Shown here: in pieces, positions 43,725 to 55,673 of the stretch
How the letters are laid out: the number at the start of each line of letters is the position of its first letter
How positions within the stretch are numbered: the stretch's first letter is position 1
NCBI GenBank assembly: GCA_013368325.1
Contig: JAACJK010000226.1
Location: forward strand, 451,301-515,300
Length of the DNA stretch: 64,000 nt
Reading direction: 5' to 3'
Source of the DNA: Ephemerocybe angulata
Taxonomy: Eukaryota > Basidiomycota > Agaricomycetes > Agaricales > Psathyrellaceae
Notes under the pieces: generated by a model
What the model was told of the DNA's origin: nothing
The model's input: only the letters and a program-made list of their open reading frames with translations
Database searches by the model: none
Program-made: the position numbers and the translations under genes

Positions 43725-44150
43725 GGTAACTCATTATGTGTTGTCTGATGGCGAAGTGGGACTAAAGCCGTTTCCATTGTCTACCAATTGTACTTGTATA
43801 GCTACACCTGTCACTGTATAGACAGTGGCCTTCCCCAACATCATCCTTTCTGAGGACCCTTCAAGAGAAAAACCAGGAAGTTGAACACGGGAACTGTGAA
43901 CGTTTGAACCCCAGAGGATAACTGACGCATAGACATGCTCGTAGGTCTGTTTACACCCTTACCGAGACTCCGTGACTGGGCTACCTTAGCGGAGCTACAC
44001 TGAGCATAAGCGCGCAGGCGCTGCCCATGTGGTGGCCATTTCGAGCGTTAGCGCCCACGGGAATTGCCGAACTGGAGTTCGCGTGACTGACGCGCGTGAC
44101 GGTTTCATTCAACCTTCTTGACCTTCTACCACCATCATATCCAGCAAGAA
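43725..44150. other. Intergenic region
   Basis: No gene seen. A segment near 44040-44080 resembles sequence near 41065-41100 (GCGCCCAC followed by TGCCGA), another trace of local duplication. Confidence 0.45.
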
Positions 44151-47100
44151 TGGACGCTTCAACCAGTACTTCCAGCATCAGCCAAGATGCCGTGCTCGAG
44201 CGAAGGAAAATCCGAGAAGCAAACGCGAAAAGGCGCGGAGAGGGACTGGAAGCTCTGAAAGCCGACGTCAGTCGTTGACGGTACATGATCATACTACCCA
44301 GGCGCTGACGATATATCTGGTCTGATCAGGGAAACGAAGCGTTTAAGTCAGGGGACTACAAGAAGGCAGCTGCACTATATGGGTCAGCTATCGAGAAGTA
44401 TGGACGGAAGGCGGTTCTTTGTTCGAATCTCGCCGCGGCGCTATACAAACTTGAATTGTGCGTCTGTAAACTTCGTTTCGGAATGGACAACTCAATTTAT
44501 CAATGAATAGGTGGAAAGACGCAGACTGGGCAGCTACTTTGGCTTTGAAGGCAAATCCCAAGATGACCAAAGCTCGGTTTCGCAGAGCAATGGCAAGGAA
44601 GGCTTCTCGTCGATGGGAGGCAGCTGTGCAAGGCAAGACCCTTTACAATATGCACTGCACCATATAGACTTACTTCAGAATTCAGACCTCCAAACCATCG
44701 TCAAAAGCGACCCGACATTCAAAGAAGCTGCGACTGAGCTGGCTATCGTTCTCCCAATTGCAGATCGTGCTTTCGAACAGGACGAGGACGACGAGGACGA
44801 CTACAACTACATTGTTCCTGGACATCCTGGCTGGCCAACTCCTGGACCTCAAAATGACCCTACTGAGCCTGACTCAGACTCGGACACGGAGGATTGCCGA
44901 CACAAAGGCAATGGCATCGCGTGCTACTTTTACAACCACTCGAAATGCACCCGTGGTCAAGACTGCTCTTTCTCGCACGCTCCGGACGACAAGAGTGTTA
45001 GGGATGAGCTGTAAGTTCTCATTTACCTTTCGAAATTTCCTCGGCTCACCTTCCACTACAGGGGAAGAAACGTTTGCATCCATTACATCTTGGGGAACTG
45101 CAAGTTTAACGACGCAGTCTGTATCTACTGCCACGACAAAACCTACCTTCCGGCCTCTGGATGGTGGACGGAACAGGCGAAGATCGGCTTGGCTAAGCTG
45201 TGCAACGATAGCTTGGAAGCAACGCAATTCGACGCGGAGAAGTGCGAATCAACTCTCTACTGCATCCCTACAGGCCTCCATGTCGGTGCACAGTCAATCA
45301 AAGCTCTTGAATCGTCCCGCCTCGAGAAGGTGCTTGAACGTGTACAAGCAGCCAAGAACCCTCTCTCTGCCCCAGCAAAACCTAAGTCGGCTCCTCCAGC
45401 TCCTGCCAGCGTTGCTCCCGACGAAGCGCGATTCATCCTGCTGATCTCCCTGGAACACGAAGATTATTTCTCGTACGCGTCGCTAATCAAGGAAATTAAT
45501 GCGAAGCGACCGGTCGTTCACGTCTTCTTGCTCAATGAAGCCTTGGAGAAGATGGCCTCACCCCTACTCGACGGGGTCATCGTAACGGATGCTGGGATTT
45601 CCAAGAGTCGCTGCCGGGTCCTCACCGACAAGTTAGTGGGGTACGCGAAGTCTGGTGGAACGGTCGTGATGGGATGCAACTTCAGCAATTTCATTGCTGG
45701 GGACGACTTCGAGAAGGTCTTCCGGGCATTCGGTCTTCAATGGCAAAGGGGCTCTTATTTCAGGACGACACATTCTTTGAACCCTACGAATCACGTTGCC
45801 GCGAGCAACCCTTCCCTAGCCCCTTCGTACAGCATGAAAGCCCTTCACGCCGACAAAATCTCACCCGATATGGCGGTGTATAAGCCTACCTCGGATTCGG
45901 TGCTTCAGTCCCATGTGTTCGCGCCGCAGCGTATCAAGAATCTTGGAGAGGCACCTATCGTGATTGGTAAAGTGGGGCTAGGAGAGGTGGGCTATGTTGG
46001 AGACGTGAATGCGGAGAGATATACGACAAAGGTGTACCTCGCGATGCTGGGAATCCTAGACTCCCCCAAACTGCCGCCAGGTTCTTCCACATCTAAAACT
46101 CCCAAGACTGCCACAACCTCGAATCCGTTCGCCTCGATTGGGGTCAAGACGCCGGTGACGGTGCCCACCAATCCTAAGCCATCGACATCTGGATTGACAT
46201 CGACAGCGGCCAAAACACCGACGAAAACCACTATCTCAACCATCAATTTACCGAAAGCGAAGGCGAAATCTTCTGCGGCACCTTCAGCAGCAGCAACCAA
46301 ACCGCTTACCGCTCCAACTAAGAACGCACCTGTTATTCTTACATTCCTCGAAAACAAGACACAACCAAGGTTTATGAAGGCATTCGGACATCAACTCGGC
46401 GTTCTCAAGGGGAAGACCAAGGTCGAGATTGCTACATCTCGGGACGAGTTGGAGCAAAGACTGGCCTCGAGGTCGATTAGGGGTATCTACATTGCAGACG
46501 CTGGAATCCTCAAACCCGAAAACAAGTCCCTCCTTCCCAAGCTAGCGAGTTACGTCAAGGCAGGCGGAACGGTCGTCGCCGGCGGCCTCTTCCCATCCAT
46601 GATCAACATACCTGACTCTAAAGCGTTCTTTTCTGCGTTCGGCCAGTCATGGTCGATGGCCTCCCATAACCGAGCCGTGTACGAGCTTACGCCTTCGTCG
46701 GAGCTCGCCAGGAAGAACCCCTCGCTTCCGGATATGTTCAGCATCAAGTCGTCGAACCTCAAAGACATCAATCTTGAGGTTCCGGTGTACCTTGCATACC
46801 CAGATTCGGAGGATGAGGAAGAGGATGAAGACGATAACGGGTGGGGCGATGATGAGCCATTCGACGCACCTATCGTGCGGGCTCGTGTTGGGCGCGGGAC
46901 GCTGGGCTACATCGGAGATGTCGAAGGATCAGAAGAAATAAGCCCAGTTGTTCTCGCTATGTTTGGCCTCTTACATCCAGAGCCTACGGCTGCTCCGCCA
47001 AAACGCAAGAGCAAGCCGTTCGTGATGGTGCTGTCCTGGAGCCCAGAGGATCTCCTGCAAAGTGCCTATGGCGGCTTCTTGGAGCCCTTGAAGGGAGAAG

Positions 47101-47666
47101 TGGAAACACTGTACCGCGGTTTGTCCATCGAACGGATGGCGGATCTCATCCCCTCGCCTGACCTGCTCGCAGTGTTAGTGGATGGGTCTGAGATAGCCTC
47201 ACCTGATGAAGCATATGTTCTATCCAAGCTCATGGAGTTCACTCAGAACGGGGGGACCGTTATCTTCTTGGACGGTTTTGCGCAGGGCGTGACTGTACCA
47301 GAATGTCGCCCATTCTTCTTGGACGCTTGGGGCCTCGATTGGACCGTTGCTGCAAGTCACTACCCCCTTGAACCTTCGGAAGTCAAGACCAACGAGAAGA
47401 ACGCGTTGGTCGTGGCAGCGAAGGACCGCTTCCCGAAGGCGGCGGACCTTTCTGGATCGCACACGATGGCGTCCTCCAACCCAGATGATATTGTGTTCAT
47501 GCCAAAGAGCGGGTCAGGGTCGCATTTGTGGGACGAGAAGGAGGGGAAGTACGCTGGTCCGGCTCTGTTTACCGAAGTCAGTGAGAAAGGGAAGGTTGGG
47601 TTTGTTGGGTATACGACCCCGGCGGCGGACTACTTCGGCATTGTCTCTGCTATGATTGGACTCTGA
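44151..47666 (+). CDS. TPR, CCCH zinc finger and triple amidotransferase-like protein
   Basis: Exon 1 starts MDASTSTSSISQDAVLERRK. After an intron (about 44268-44330) the TPR region reads GNEAFKSGDYKKAAALYGSA, NLAAALYKLEL and WKDADWAATLALKANPKM. Then follow an acidic linker and two CCCH-type fingers, CYFYNHSKCTRGQDCSFSH and NVCIHYILGNCKF...CIYCH, separated by an intron near 45012-45059. The rest is three copies of the module seen in the gene at 33624: FILLISLEHEDYFSY, DGVIVTDAG, YAKSGGTVVMGCNFSNFI, GEVGYVGDV and two further rounds. The layout suggests an RNA-linked adaptor protein; activity of the modules is unproven. The exon near 44460-44510 is short and its border was set by eye. Confidence 0.78.
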
Positions 47667-47784
47667 AGCGAACTTGAAGCGTCGCCGTTATCTTGCACTT
47701 GTATTTGTATGTTCACAGTTTGCTCATTTAATCGAACGTCTAATTGCTTCGATAGGTCTGGAACTGAGAACGTTTTGAAAGTGA

Positions 47785-49859
47785 TCATGCATTATACGAC
47801 ATCGCGAAATCTTTGAACCACACATATTGGTCCCTCGGCGTGGCGTACTTCTCGTCGTGGCCGCCAAAGAACGTACTGAGAACGAGAGGCACAGCTCAAC
47901 AGAGATTCTTGAACCACAAATTGCAACGAGAACATTATGCTCACCTGAAGAATATACCCAGAAATCCGATGGAGTTTCCGTCCCTCTGCGGCGTGGCCAT
48001 GATGCCGAAAGGTGTGCCGGCTCCTTCGTCATCCAAGGCGCTTTCTTCGTCCTCCGACTCGTTTGGTTCATCGTCTCCTTGGCCACGAGAGTCGTCGAAT
48101 GGTGGAGATGGGCAGGGCGTCGGTTCCGCAGGAGTTGCAGGAGTGCGTGGCCCTCTTCTTCGGATGAGGTGGCCAATCTCGCTGAGAAGTGGGCCCAGGA
48201 TGTCGCCCAGCGGATCATCATTCCTATGAGTGGTGGTTGGCCGTGGTGTTGGTGCCAGAGTGACTGGCCCTCCGGTCATTGGCCCCCGCCCAGAACTCGT
48301 GGTACCTTTCCCATTCTTCATCTTTCCGTCTGGGAACAATACGTCCCTGTAGAACACCCCGTCCTTGGCTATCACCCTTTTGCCGTTAACGTCCAGAGTG
48401 AAAGCACCATCCTGCTTCCCTGGCGTGTTCAAGACGACGGTCTGAATGACCGTCGTCCATGCACCCGCAGCCCAGGTGAACGACCCGCGTCCGATGGAGA
48501 ACCCGTACGCCGCATCGCATGTCGATCGAGGGTCGGAGCACAGTGCTTTGGTCTGCTTGTCCTTTGCAGCGTACTAACCCAAAGAGTTCCGAAGATTCAT
48601 GAGCTTTCTCTTCGCACCAAAGAGAGAAGGACGAAATTACTAACCAAATACAGTTCTCCCGCGCCCCCACTCCTCCACATCAGGCGCGTGCTAAAGCAAT
48701 CCAGCGCCTTGTTCCCTCCACTACACCCCGTATGTCCACCATACATCCCAGGCAACTTCCCCGCCAAAACCCAGTCGAAATCAGCGGGGAAGAACACGCT
48801 ATACCTCAAAGAAACATTCCGGGCCCTAGCAAGATCCAGCGGAGACGCGTAGAATTCCTCTCCTCCTTTTGGCGTTCCCGCGGGGTTGATGGAGTTGGCT
48901 GGGTAGAGAAGTTGCATGGAGGTCGAGGAGGAGGACCAGGTCGTTAGTGGCGGTAGGGTCTGTTCTCTCGAGTCAGACTCGTCCCCGTCGTCGTTGTCTG
49001 GCGTGATGGGTGCTTTCGCTGCGGAGACCCGCTGGTTTTTGCTTGGGGATGCTGATGCTTTTGGGGGTATACCGGTGACGATCTTGAGGTTCTTTCCGCT
49101 CCCCGGGAAGAATGTGATGTTGAAGGGATCAAGGTTTTCTAGATGGCTCGGGGCTGACCAGACTTCGAGTCCGCTGAGACTTGGCAGATTTGGAGAACTG
49201 GACGGTAGGGCTGGTGAGGCCGAGGTATGCGGCGTCGCGTGGCTTGATGATGGTTTGGGCGGAGGGGGAGATGGCGAAAGAGTAACCACGATGGTGTTCG
49301 TGACCGTCTTTGGAGGACTCGTCCGAGTGAGGGTTATCGTCGGTGCATCATGCTCTTCCGTCAGGGTTGTGGTAGTCGTGGTCGTCTCTGTCGCGGTCAG
49401 GGTGACTGTCTCCGTCTCCGTCTCTGGCGGTGTTTCGGTTACTTCGGTTATCCTCGTGGGGGATGCTGTAACGGTCGTCGAGACCTCTTCGTGGAGGGTT
49501 GGTGGAGTTTCATTGTCGGTATCAGGAGGGGCTGGAAGGGTGACAGGGATGGGAGGGAGAAATATCGGCGTCGGGGGTGGGAGGGGCTCGCCGAGTTCGA
49601 AACCGGTCGCGTCGACATACACGGTTGTTGGTGCGACGTCTCCTCCTGTGGCTGCTATCTGGAAAAAAAGTAAGGATCGTGAGTTGGAGGATATGAATAA
49701 GGTCGTTGGAGATGACCCGGGCGATGAGGTGAAAGTCAGTGGTATGAGGGATCCGGATGGAACTAGTGTCGCTGGGGATTGAGCAGCCTGCTCCATGGTG
49801 ACATTGAGTAGCAGGACCGAAAATATCGAGAAGAGAGAACGGGCAGATAAAACAGTCAT
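47785..49859 (-). CDS. Secreted polysaccharide lyase family 14-like protein
   Basis: Starts MTVLSARSLFSIFSVLLLNV, a signal peptide. Residues 30-290 are Thr/Ser/Pro-rich, with a Thr/Glu run and many TxT words, likely O-glycosylated. The catalytic-type region then has SLRYSVFFPADFDWVLAGKL, PGMYGGHTGCSGGNKALDCF and STRLMWRSGGAGELYL. After an intron (about 48576-48642) come YAAKDKQTKALCSDPRSTCD, FSIGRGSFTWAAGAWTTVIQ and LNTPGKQDGAFTLDVNGKRV. A last exon has STFFGGHDEKYATPRDQYVW and ends at 47785. This matches the alginate/glucuronan lyase (PL14) pattern, with a Ser/Pro insert before the final GGHDEKY block that is longer than I expect for the family. Confidence 0.8.
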
Positions 49860-50340
49860 CCACAGGCGTGTGTCTTGGACCTCTTGCGACGGACAGGCAG
49901 CATAATGAGGGCGTCGAAAAGATTGAAACCTTCAATTCGAACTAGGACTGGGGATACTCGACTCCTATGAAACAGCAGTGAGACAGGCGCATGAAGAGGA
50001 GAACGGGACACAACTAACCTTGGATATCACCCTTTGCGACGCGGATGAGGGCTAGACGATCATGTTGAAGCAACGACTGCCTCAGCTTCTTTACTACATC
50101 GCTCTAATTCGATTTGGTAAATACACATGCACTTGAGTAAAGCAGTCAGTATGAGGTCTATTGTGAGGGCGTCAGCAGATCTTAGTCTAGTGAGTGTTCG
50201 TTAAATATATGGTAAGTCCTTGTGGCGGATCGTCGTAAGAGTCAGTAGTCCAGTCTAGGTATCAATCGTCCTTCTCAGCACTAGTGCCGGGCTTCGGCCC
50301 CTCTAATTGTAAAATGTGGTTTAGATGTGTTGTCCACTGG
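49860..50340. other. Intergenic region
   Basis: No gene seen. Confidence 0.5.
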
Positions 50341-51916
50341 TCAAAGATCGCTGGCGAGCACCCTATATTGCCTGTCAGCTACACGTCCAGCTATGAGATA
50401 AGAAGATAACCCACAGTTCAAGCAATCCGTGGGTGGGCTATAATGCGCATCAGGTCTCTGCAGCGTCTGATTCCACACCTCGAGGTATCTCCACTTCGCC
50501 TTCCCCTTCTTCGGCCCAGGATGCAACATGCCGCTCTTCACGTCCTTCTCCCACGTTTCACGCTCGCTATCAAATCGCGACGTCGCCCTCCTCCACACGT
50601 CATTGTGCACCGCGAACAGATCCCAGTCCCACTTGAGCTTCACTTCCCTATCGGAGCTGCTGACCGCTTTGGTCAGGCGTCCGACGACATCGCGCTCGTA
50701 GGCCTCGGCGGTCTTGCTGTTGAGGTATGGGGACGATCTGGCAGCGCAGTTCGGGTGTCCTGGGGTTGTTGCGCGATAGTAGACGGAAAGCTGTGCGATG
50801 TCCTGGAGCGACTTGCCGACGATGCGCACCATCTGGCGGTAGGCTTCTGTGAGCCGGCCCTGCTCGTCGATGGGGCGGTTGCGCGGCTTTAGTAGTGTGA
50901 GGAATTCGCGAGACCACTGGGGGATTGTTAGACAAGAATAGCTAGCTGATGGAAAGAACGACCGTACCGTACTTCCGGTGTTCATCAAGAGTATCGTGTC
51001 TTCTGTGAGGGCTTCTGCCTCACCCTTGTGAGGCGCAGCTGCTGTTTCGACGAAGGCGGGCCAGTTCTCGGCCAACGGGAGTGGGCTGACCCAATTCTGG
51101 TAGTTGGGCACGGCGCCTACCCGCTTCGCAATTCCCTTTAGCTCTTCCAGCGACACCAAAAAGGCATCCTCGATAAGCGTTATCACTGGGCGGGTCGCTC
51201 GCGCTGCGGACACGTTGGCCTTGGTAACCAGGCTCCCTGCCCGCGCATCGTCAGGATTGAGAATATACGAATGGATGTACGGGATGTCCGAAGAGTCCTG
51301 CAGGTCCATAAGAATCCCGGCTCGGCGTAATCTGACCACCAAAGAGCTGAAATACTGGTCCGACATCTCATCTAAAGCAAATTAGGCTTATCTCTGCGAT
51401 ATGTAGGGTCCGTTACCACTCACCTCCGACGATGATGAGCCCACCTGGGCTCCTCAACAACCGAATCACGAACGCCTCTGCCTCGAAATCCTGCAGAACC
51501 CCATTTTCCGGCCTCCACTCCCAGTTCATGACATCCAGGAGGCGTTTGGCGTCCGCCTCGGCCTGCTCCTTCTCGCTCCTCGCGCCTGCCGCCGGGGGCG
51601 GGCTCGGGCATCCCGTCCATGGCCTCAACTCCGCGATATTCGTGTAGGGCGTCTGTCTAGGCGCCCACGCCCCTCGAAAGCAGTCGTCGCCCAGGCACAG
51701 AGCTGTGCTAGTCGGAACGGGCGGACTTGTCGAGGTTGCTTCCAGGACGTTTTTCACGTCGCTTTTGATACGCTCGTTATGGCTCGGACTCGACCATCGG
51801 TTCCGGTACACCCGCTCCTCCGCTGGGGTCGATGTGTGGTAGTAGGTGAGGAGGATGGCGGCACAGGCGGTACAGGCGACAAGTACGACTTTCGTACGTC
51901 TGGTTAGGTAGAACAT
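50341..51916 (-). CDS. Membrane-anchored GDSL/PC-esterase-like protein, probably inactive site
   Basis: Type II membrane protein: RRTKVVLVACTACAAILLTY is the N-terminal anchor. Lumenal marks are CLGDDCFRGAWAPRQTPYTN, WEWRPENGVLQDFEAEAFVI and LLRSPGGLIIV, then, after an intron near 51365-51420, DEMSDQYFSSL. In relatives known to me this block reads VGDS-x-x-x-x-HFFSL, with the nucleophile Ser after Asp. Here Glu stands at the Ser position. Further parts: IHSYILNPDD, NTGSTWSREF (after an intron near 50918-50970) and WDLFAVHNDVWRRATSR. The last exon border near 50414 is ambiguous. The family resembles trichome-birefringence/PC-esterase wall O-acetyl enzymes (inference). Confidence 0.55.
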
Positions 51917-53039
51917 GGAGGTGGGGGCATTGAGCTGAGCGCTTTCGGTGCAAATTAAAAGCGTGCACGCTGGGCTATCGCCGATGGCCTTATTGTGTCA
52001 TGGATCTGATCGCGGTGCAAATGATAAGTAGGCTGGATAAGATAGAGGACCGTTGTGCATGGAGGCCATGATGGTCGTTGTCGGCGCTGGTAGAGTGGGT
52101 GACCTGGTCAGAACAGGGCAATATAGCTAATTGTGGTGCTGGGCAAGGATACTTCACGTAACTCGTCAGGGCCACCAAGCTAGTTTGCACATAACGAGGA
52201 CTTCAAGTTGGACGATCTCCCAGAAGTATGTACATACGGGTTACACAAGGATCCACAAGATGCTTGACATGGACAGGACTTCGATTCTAGGGTGAGATAC
52301 GCCAGTCCTATGTAATCTGCGCTCTTCTTGCGGCTGCCAAATGCCAGTTCCGATAAAGTCGGACCCACGTTTGGTTCACGGGACGATGTCCAACCTAAGT
52401 ACAAGGTATCTACTTTGTTCTGTTCCTCCTCTCCCGGCTCCTGCAAGTGCAGCGAGCTAGCCCGTTCGCGTATACGAGCGCGTCGCGTCGATAGCTGAGC
52501 GGAATAGACATGATTTACCCTCTCGCGCTTACATGGCCTGGATCGATGGCCTGACTCGCTCCGAGGCTCTGCAGATGGTCCGCAGACATGCTGAGATCCG
52601 GGGAAGAGACTGGGCTGTGTCCCACTGATTCTGGACTGAAAGCGTACGCATAGTTAGGAGTCTACTTACCCTCACTGGACTTGAAGCACATTTTGGAATC
52701 CAGCGCGGCGAGGCCGGCGGGCGAGTGGCCAGACGGATGTTGTGGGAACATCATTCGGAACAATTGGACAGTTCAATGGCGGGGGCATCCGTTGATAGCT
52801 ATGTTGGTCCAGACCCTCGCCCGCGAGGATGATTATGTAAGCTGTAAATAATGCCCACGCTAGATCAAACCTGCTGTGTGCCACGCCGTTCAGGCGTGGC
52901 ACAGCTCTTTCAACATCCCAATCCGCTCAGTGCACCTCGGATATCCAGAGCCTAGGAGGAGGAGAAAGAGGGCAGGAGGCTTTTAGATCTTATAGTTCCT
53001 TATCCCTGGCCGTTACGTCCACCCCTTTCTTTTCCAATA
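51917..53039. other. Intergenic region with a hairpin and a FunK1-leader-like segment
   Basis: No gene seen. A perfect 11-bp stem TGTGCCACGCC with 5-base loop GTTCA lies at about 52879-52905. GTGGGAACATCATT..AACAATTGGACA at about 52740-52768 closely resembles 25099-25125, just after the KDZ element. Confidence 0.5.
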
Positions 53040-53104
53040 TGGATATCGAGCGCAGTGCGTCCGCCCACCAATGTCTGTGTAGAGATTACTCCCAGATTTC
53101 AGAA

Positions 53105-55380
53105 TGTGTTTCTTGCGTAACGAGTGTTTATCCATCCTGTGGTTCTACAGGCATTCCCACCGCGCATACCTCGCCAGTCGGTTCCCTGCATCACGAGTGG
53201 CTCTGGTGGATGATTGCAGGTGTCCCGCTGCCCGAAAGCAACCATTGTATCGGCAGACATCGCACCGCCCAAATCACCTCTGCATTGCTTCAGTAGGAGG
53301 TGGTCATCCGACGAGTGCTTCTGGAAGCAAGGTACGCGCGAAATCTGACTTGCATTTCCTGTGGAGGCATCGGTGTTATCGCAGGTGGGTCCGCCACCCT
53401 GAAACAGTGCGCCAGTGTTGACCGTCCATCCATTCCTTCTACAGACAACGCACGACCCAAACCAGTCCTGCAATGCTTCAGTAAGCGGTGGTCATCCAAC
53501 GAGTGCTTCTGGAAGCAAAGAACGATCGAAATGTGACCTACATTTCCTCTGGAGGCATCGGTATTATCGCAGGTGGGTCCGGAGCCCCGAAACAGTGCGC
53601 CAGGGTTGACCGTCCATCCATTCCTTCTACAGACATCGCACCACCAAAATCACCTCTTCATTGCTTCAGTAAGAGGTGGTCATCCACCGAGAGCTTCTGG
53701 AATCAAAGGACGGGCGAAATGTGAGGTGCATTTCCTCTGGAGGCATCGGTATTAAGGTCCCGTCCCTTCTACAGACATCGCACCGCCGAAACCACCTCTG
53801 CATTGTTTCAGTAAGCGGTGGTCATCCAACGAGTGCTTCTGGAAGCAAAGGACGGGCGAAATGTGACCTGCATTTCCTCTGGAGGCATCGGTATTAAGGT
53901 CCCGTCCCTTGCTTCTACAGACATCGCACCGCCCAAACCACCTCTGCATTGCTTCAGTAAGCGGTGGTCGTCCGACGAGTGCTTCTGGAGGCGAAGAACG
54001 GGCGAAATGTGACCTACATTTCCTCTGGAGGCATCGGTATTATCGCAGGTGGGTCCGCCGCCCCGAACCAGTGCGCCAGTGTTAATCCTCCTTCCATTGC
54101 TTCTACAGACATCGCACCGCCGAAACCACCTCTGCATTGTTTCAGTAAGCGATGGTCATCCAACGAGTGCTTCTGGAAGCAAAGGACGGGCGAAATGTGA
54201 CCTGCATTTCCTCTGGAGGCATCGGTATTAAGGTCCCGTCCCTTGCTTCTACAGACATCGCACCGCCCAAACCACCTCTGCATTGCTTCAGTAAGCGGTG
54301 GTCGTCCGACGAGTGCTTCTGGAGGCGAAGAACGGGCGAAATGTGACCTACATTTCCTTTGGAGGCATCGGTATTATCGCAGGTGGGTCCGCCGCCCCGA
54401 AACAGTGCGCCAGTGTTAACCACATCGCACCGCCCAAACCACCTCTGCATTGTTTCAGTAAGCGGTGGTCATCCAACGAGAGCTTCTGGAATCAAAGGAC
54501 GGGCGAAATGTGACGTGCATTTCCTCTGGAGGCATCGGTATTAACCGTTGTTTCTAGAGACATTGTACAACCCAAACCACCCTTGCGATGCTTCTGAAAG
54601 CACCGCCCGGCCGCAACACACGGCCCAAACCAGGCCTGCAATGCTTCGGTAAGGGGCGGTCACCCGACGAGGAGTTCTGGAAGCAACCCACCGACGAAAT
54701 GTGACCTGCGTTTGTTCTGGAGGCATCGGTATTGTCGCAGGTGGGTCCACCGCTCCGAAACAGTGCGCCAGTGGTGACCCTCCTTCCATTGCTTCTACAG
54801 ACATCGCACCGCCCAAATCAACTCTGCATTGCTTCAGTAAAAGGTGGTCATCCAACGAGACGTTCTGGAAGCAATGCGCTGACGAAAAGCGACATGCGTT
54901 TCCTCTGGAGGCGTCGATGATTGCAGTGTACACCGCCTGGCTGTTGCTTCAGCAGACAGTGCACGGCCCAAACCAATCCTGCGATGCTTCGGTAAGGGGC
55001 GGTTACCCAACGAGACGTTCTGGAAGCAACCCACCAACGAAATGTGACTTGCGATTCCTCTGGAGGCATCGATAATTACCGCAGGTGGGTTGGCCGCCCC
55101 AGAACAGTGTGCCAGTGAACCGTTGTTTCTAGAGACATTGTGCCACTCAAACCGCCCATGCAATGCTTCTGTAAGAGTTGTTAATCCGACGAAAGGTTCT
55201 GGAAGCAACTTTCCGATGAAATGTGGCCTGCGTTTGCTCTGGAGGCATTGATTAATACCACAGGTGGGACGGCCGCCCCGAAACAGTGTGCCACTGCTGA
55301 CCACACAACCGTTGTTCCTACAGACATCGTACTACACAAACCACTGCTGCAATGCTTCTCTAAGAGGCGGGCGCTTGCTT
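53105..55380. repeat. Tandem satellite array, 188/146-bp units, 334-bp higher-order period
   Basis: About a dozen units, each beginning near GGTGGTCATCC-ACGAGTGCTTCTGG. Unit starts: 53300, 53488, 53676, 53818, 53964, 54152, 54298, about 54465, 54655, 54845, 55005 and 55180. Long units are 188 bp; short ones (142-146 bp) lack about 44 bp containing GCAGGTGGGTCCGCCGCCCC. The block 53818-54151 recurs at 54152-54485 with a period of 334. The right end (after 54540) is more diverged. ORFs on both strands are by-products of the repeat; no gene is called here. Confidence 0.88.
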
Positions 55381-55673
55381 TTGTATCAACTAGTCATGCA
55401 TTTGTATGGCTGGTTCTGTCCAATGTTTCTGTAGACATTGGAATCCTTATTATTATCTGACTTTCAGCTCACGGGTCTGTGTACCGTTCTGTGCTGACCC
55501 CTTCCGTGTCACGGAGACCCGCCGACAAATGTCGTGTGCCTCGTCGAGCATCGCCGAGAGGGGCTGCCAGATGGGGCGTGGGAAACCTTGAATTGCACCC
55601 ATTGTACGCGCGACACTTCCCATCTCCCTCCCACTTCACTCCCTACGTTTCACTCCTACCTGTCCCATCCCCG

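Noticed and set aside
47827..48852. 341-codon + strand frame
   Set aside because: Opposite strand of the PL14-like gene; no coherent domain.
48916..49782. 288-codon + strand frame rich in Val/Gly
   Set aside because: Antisense shadow of the Thr/Ser-rich part of the PL14-like gene.
53288..54550. Many similar 60-100 codon frames on both strands
   Set aside because: Produced by the tandem satellite; no start context or domain and the frame breaks at unit-length changes.
53105..55380. CRISPR-like array
   Set aside because: Whole units are repeated with no unique spacers, and the genome is eukaryotic.
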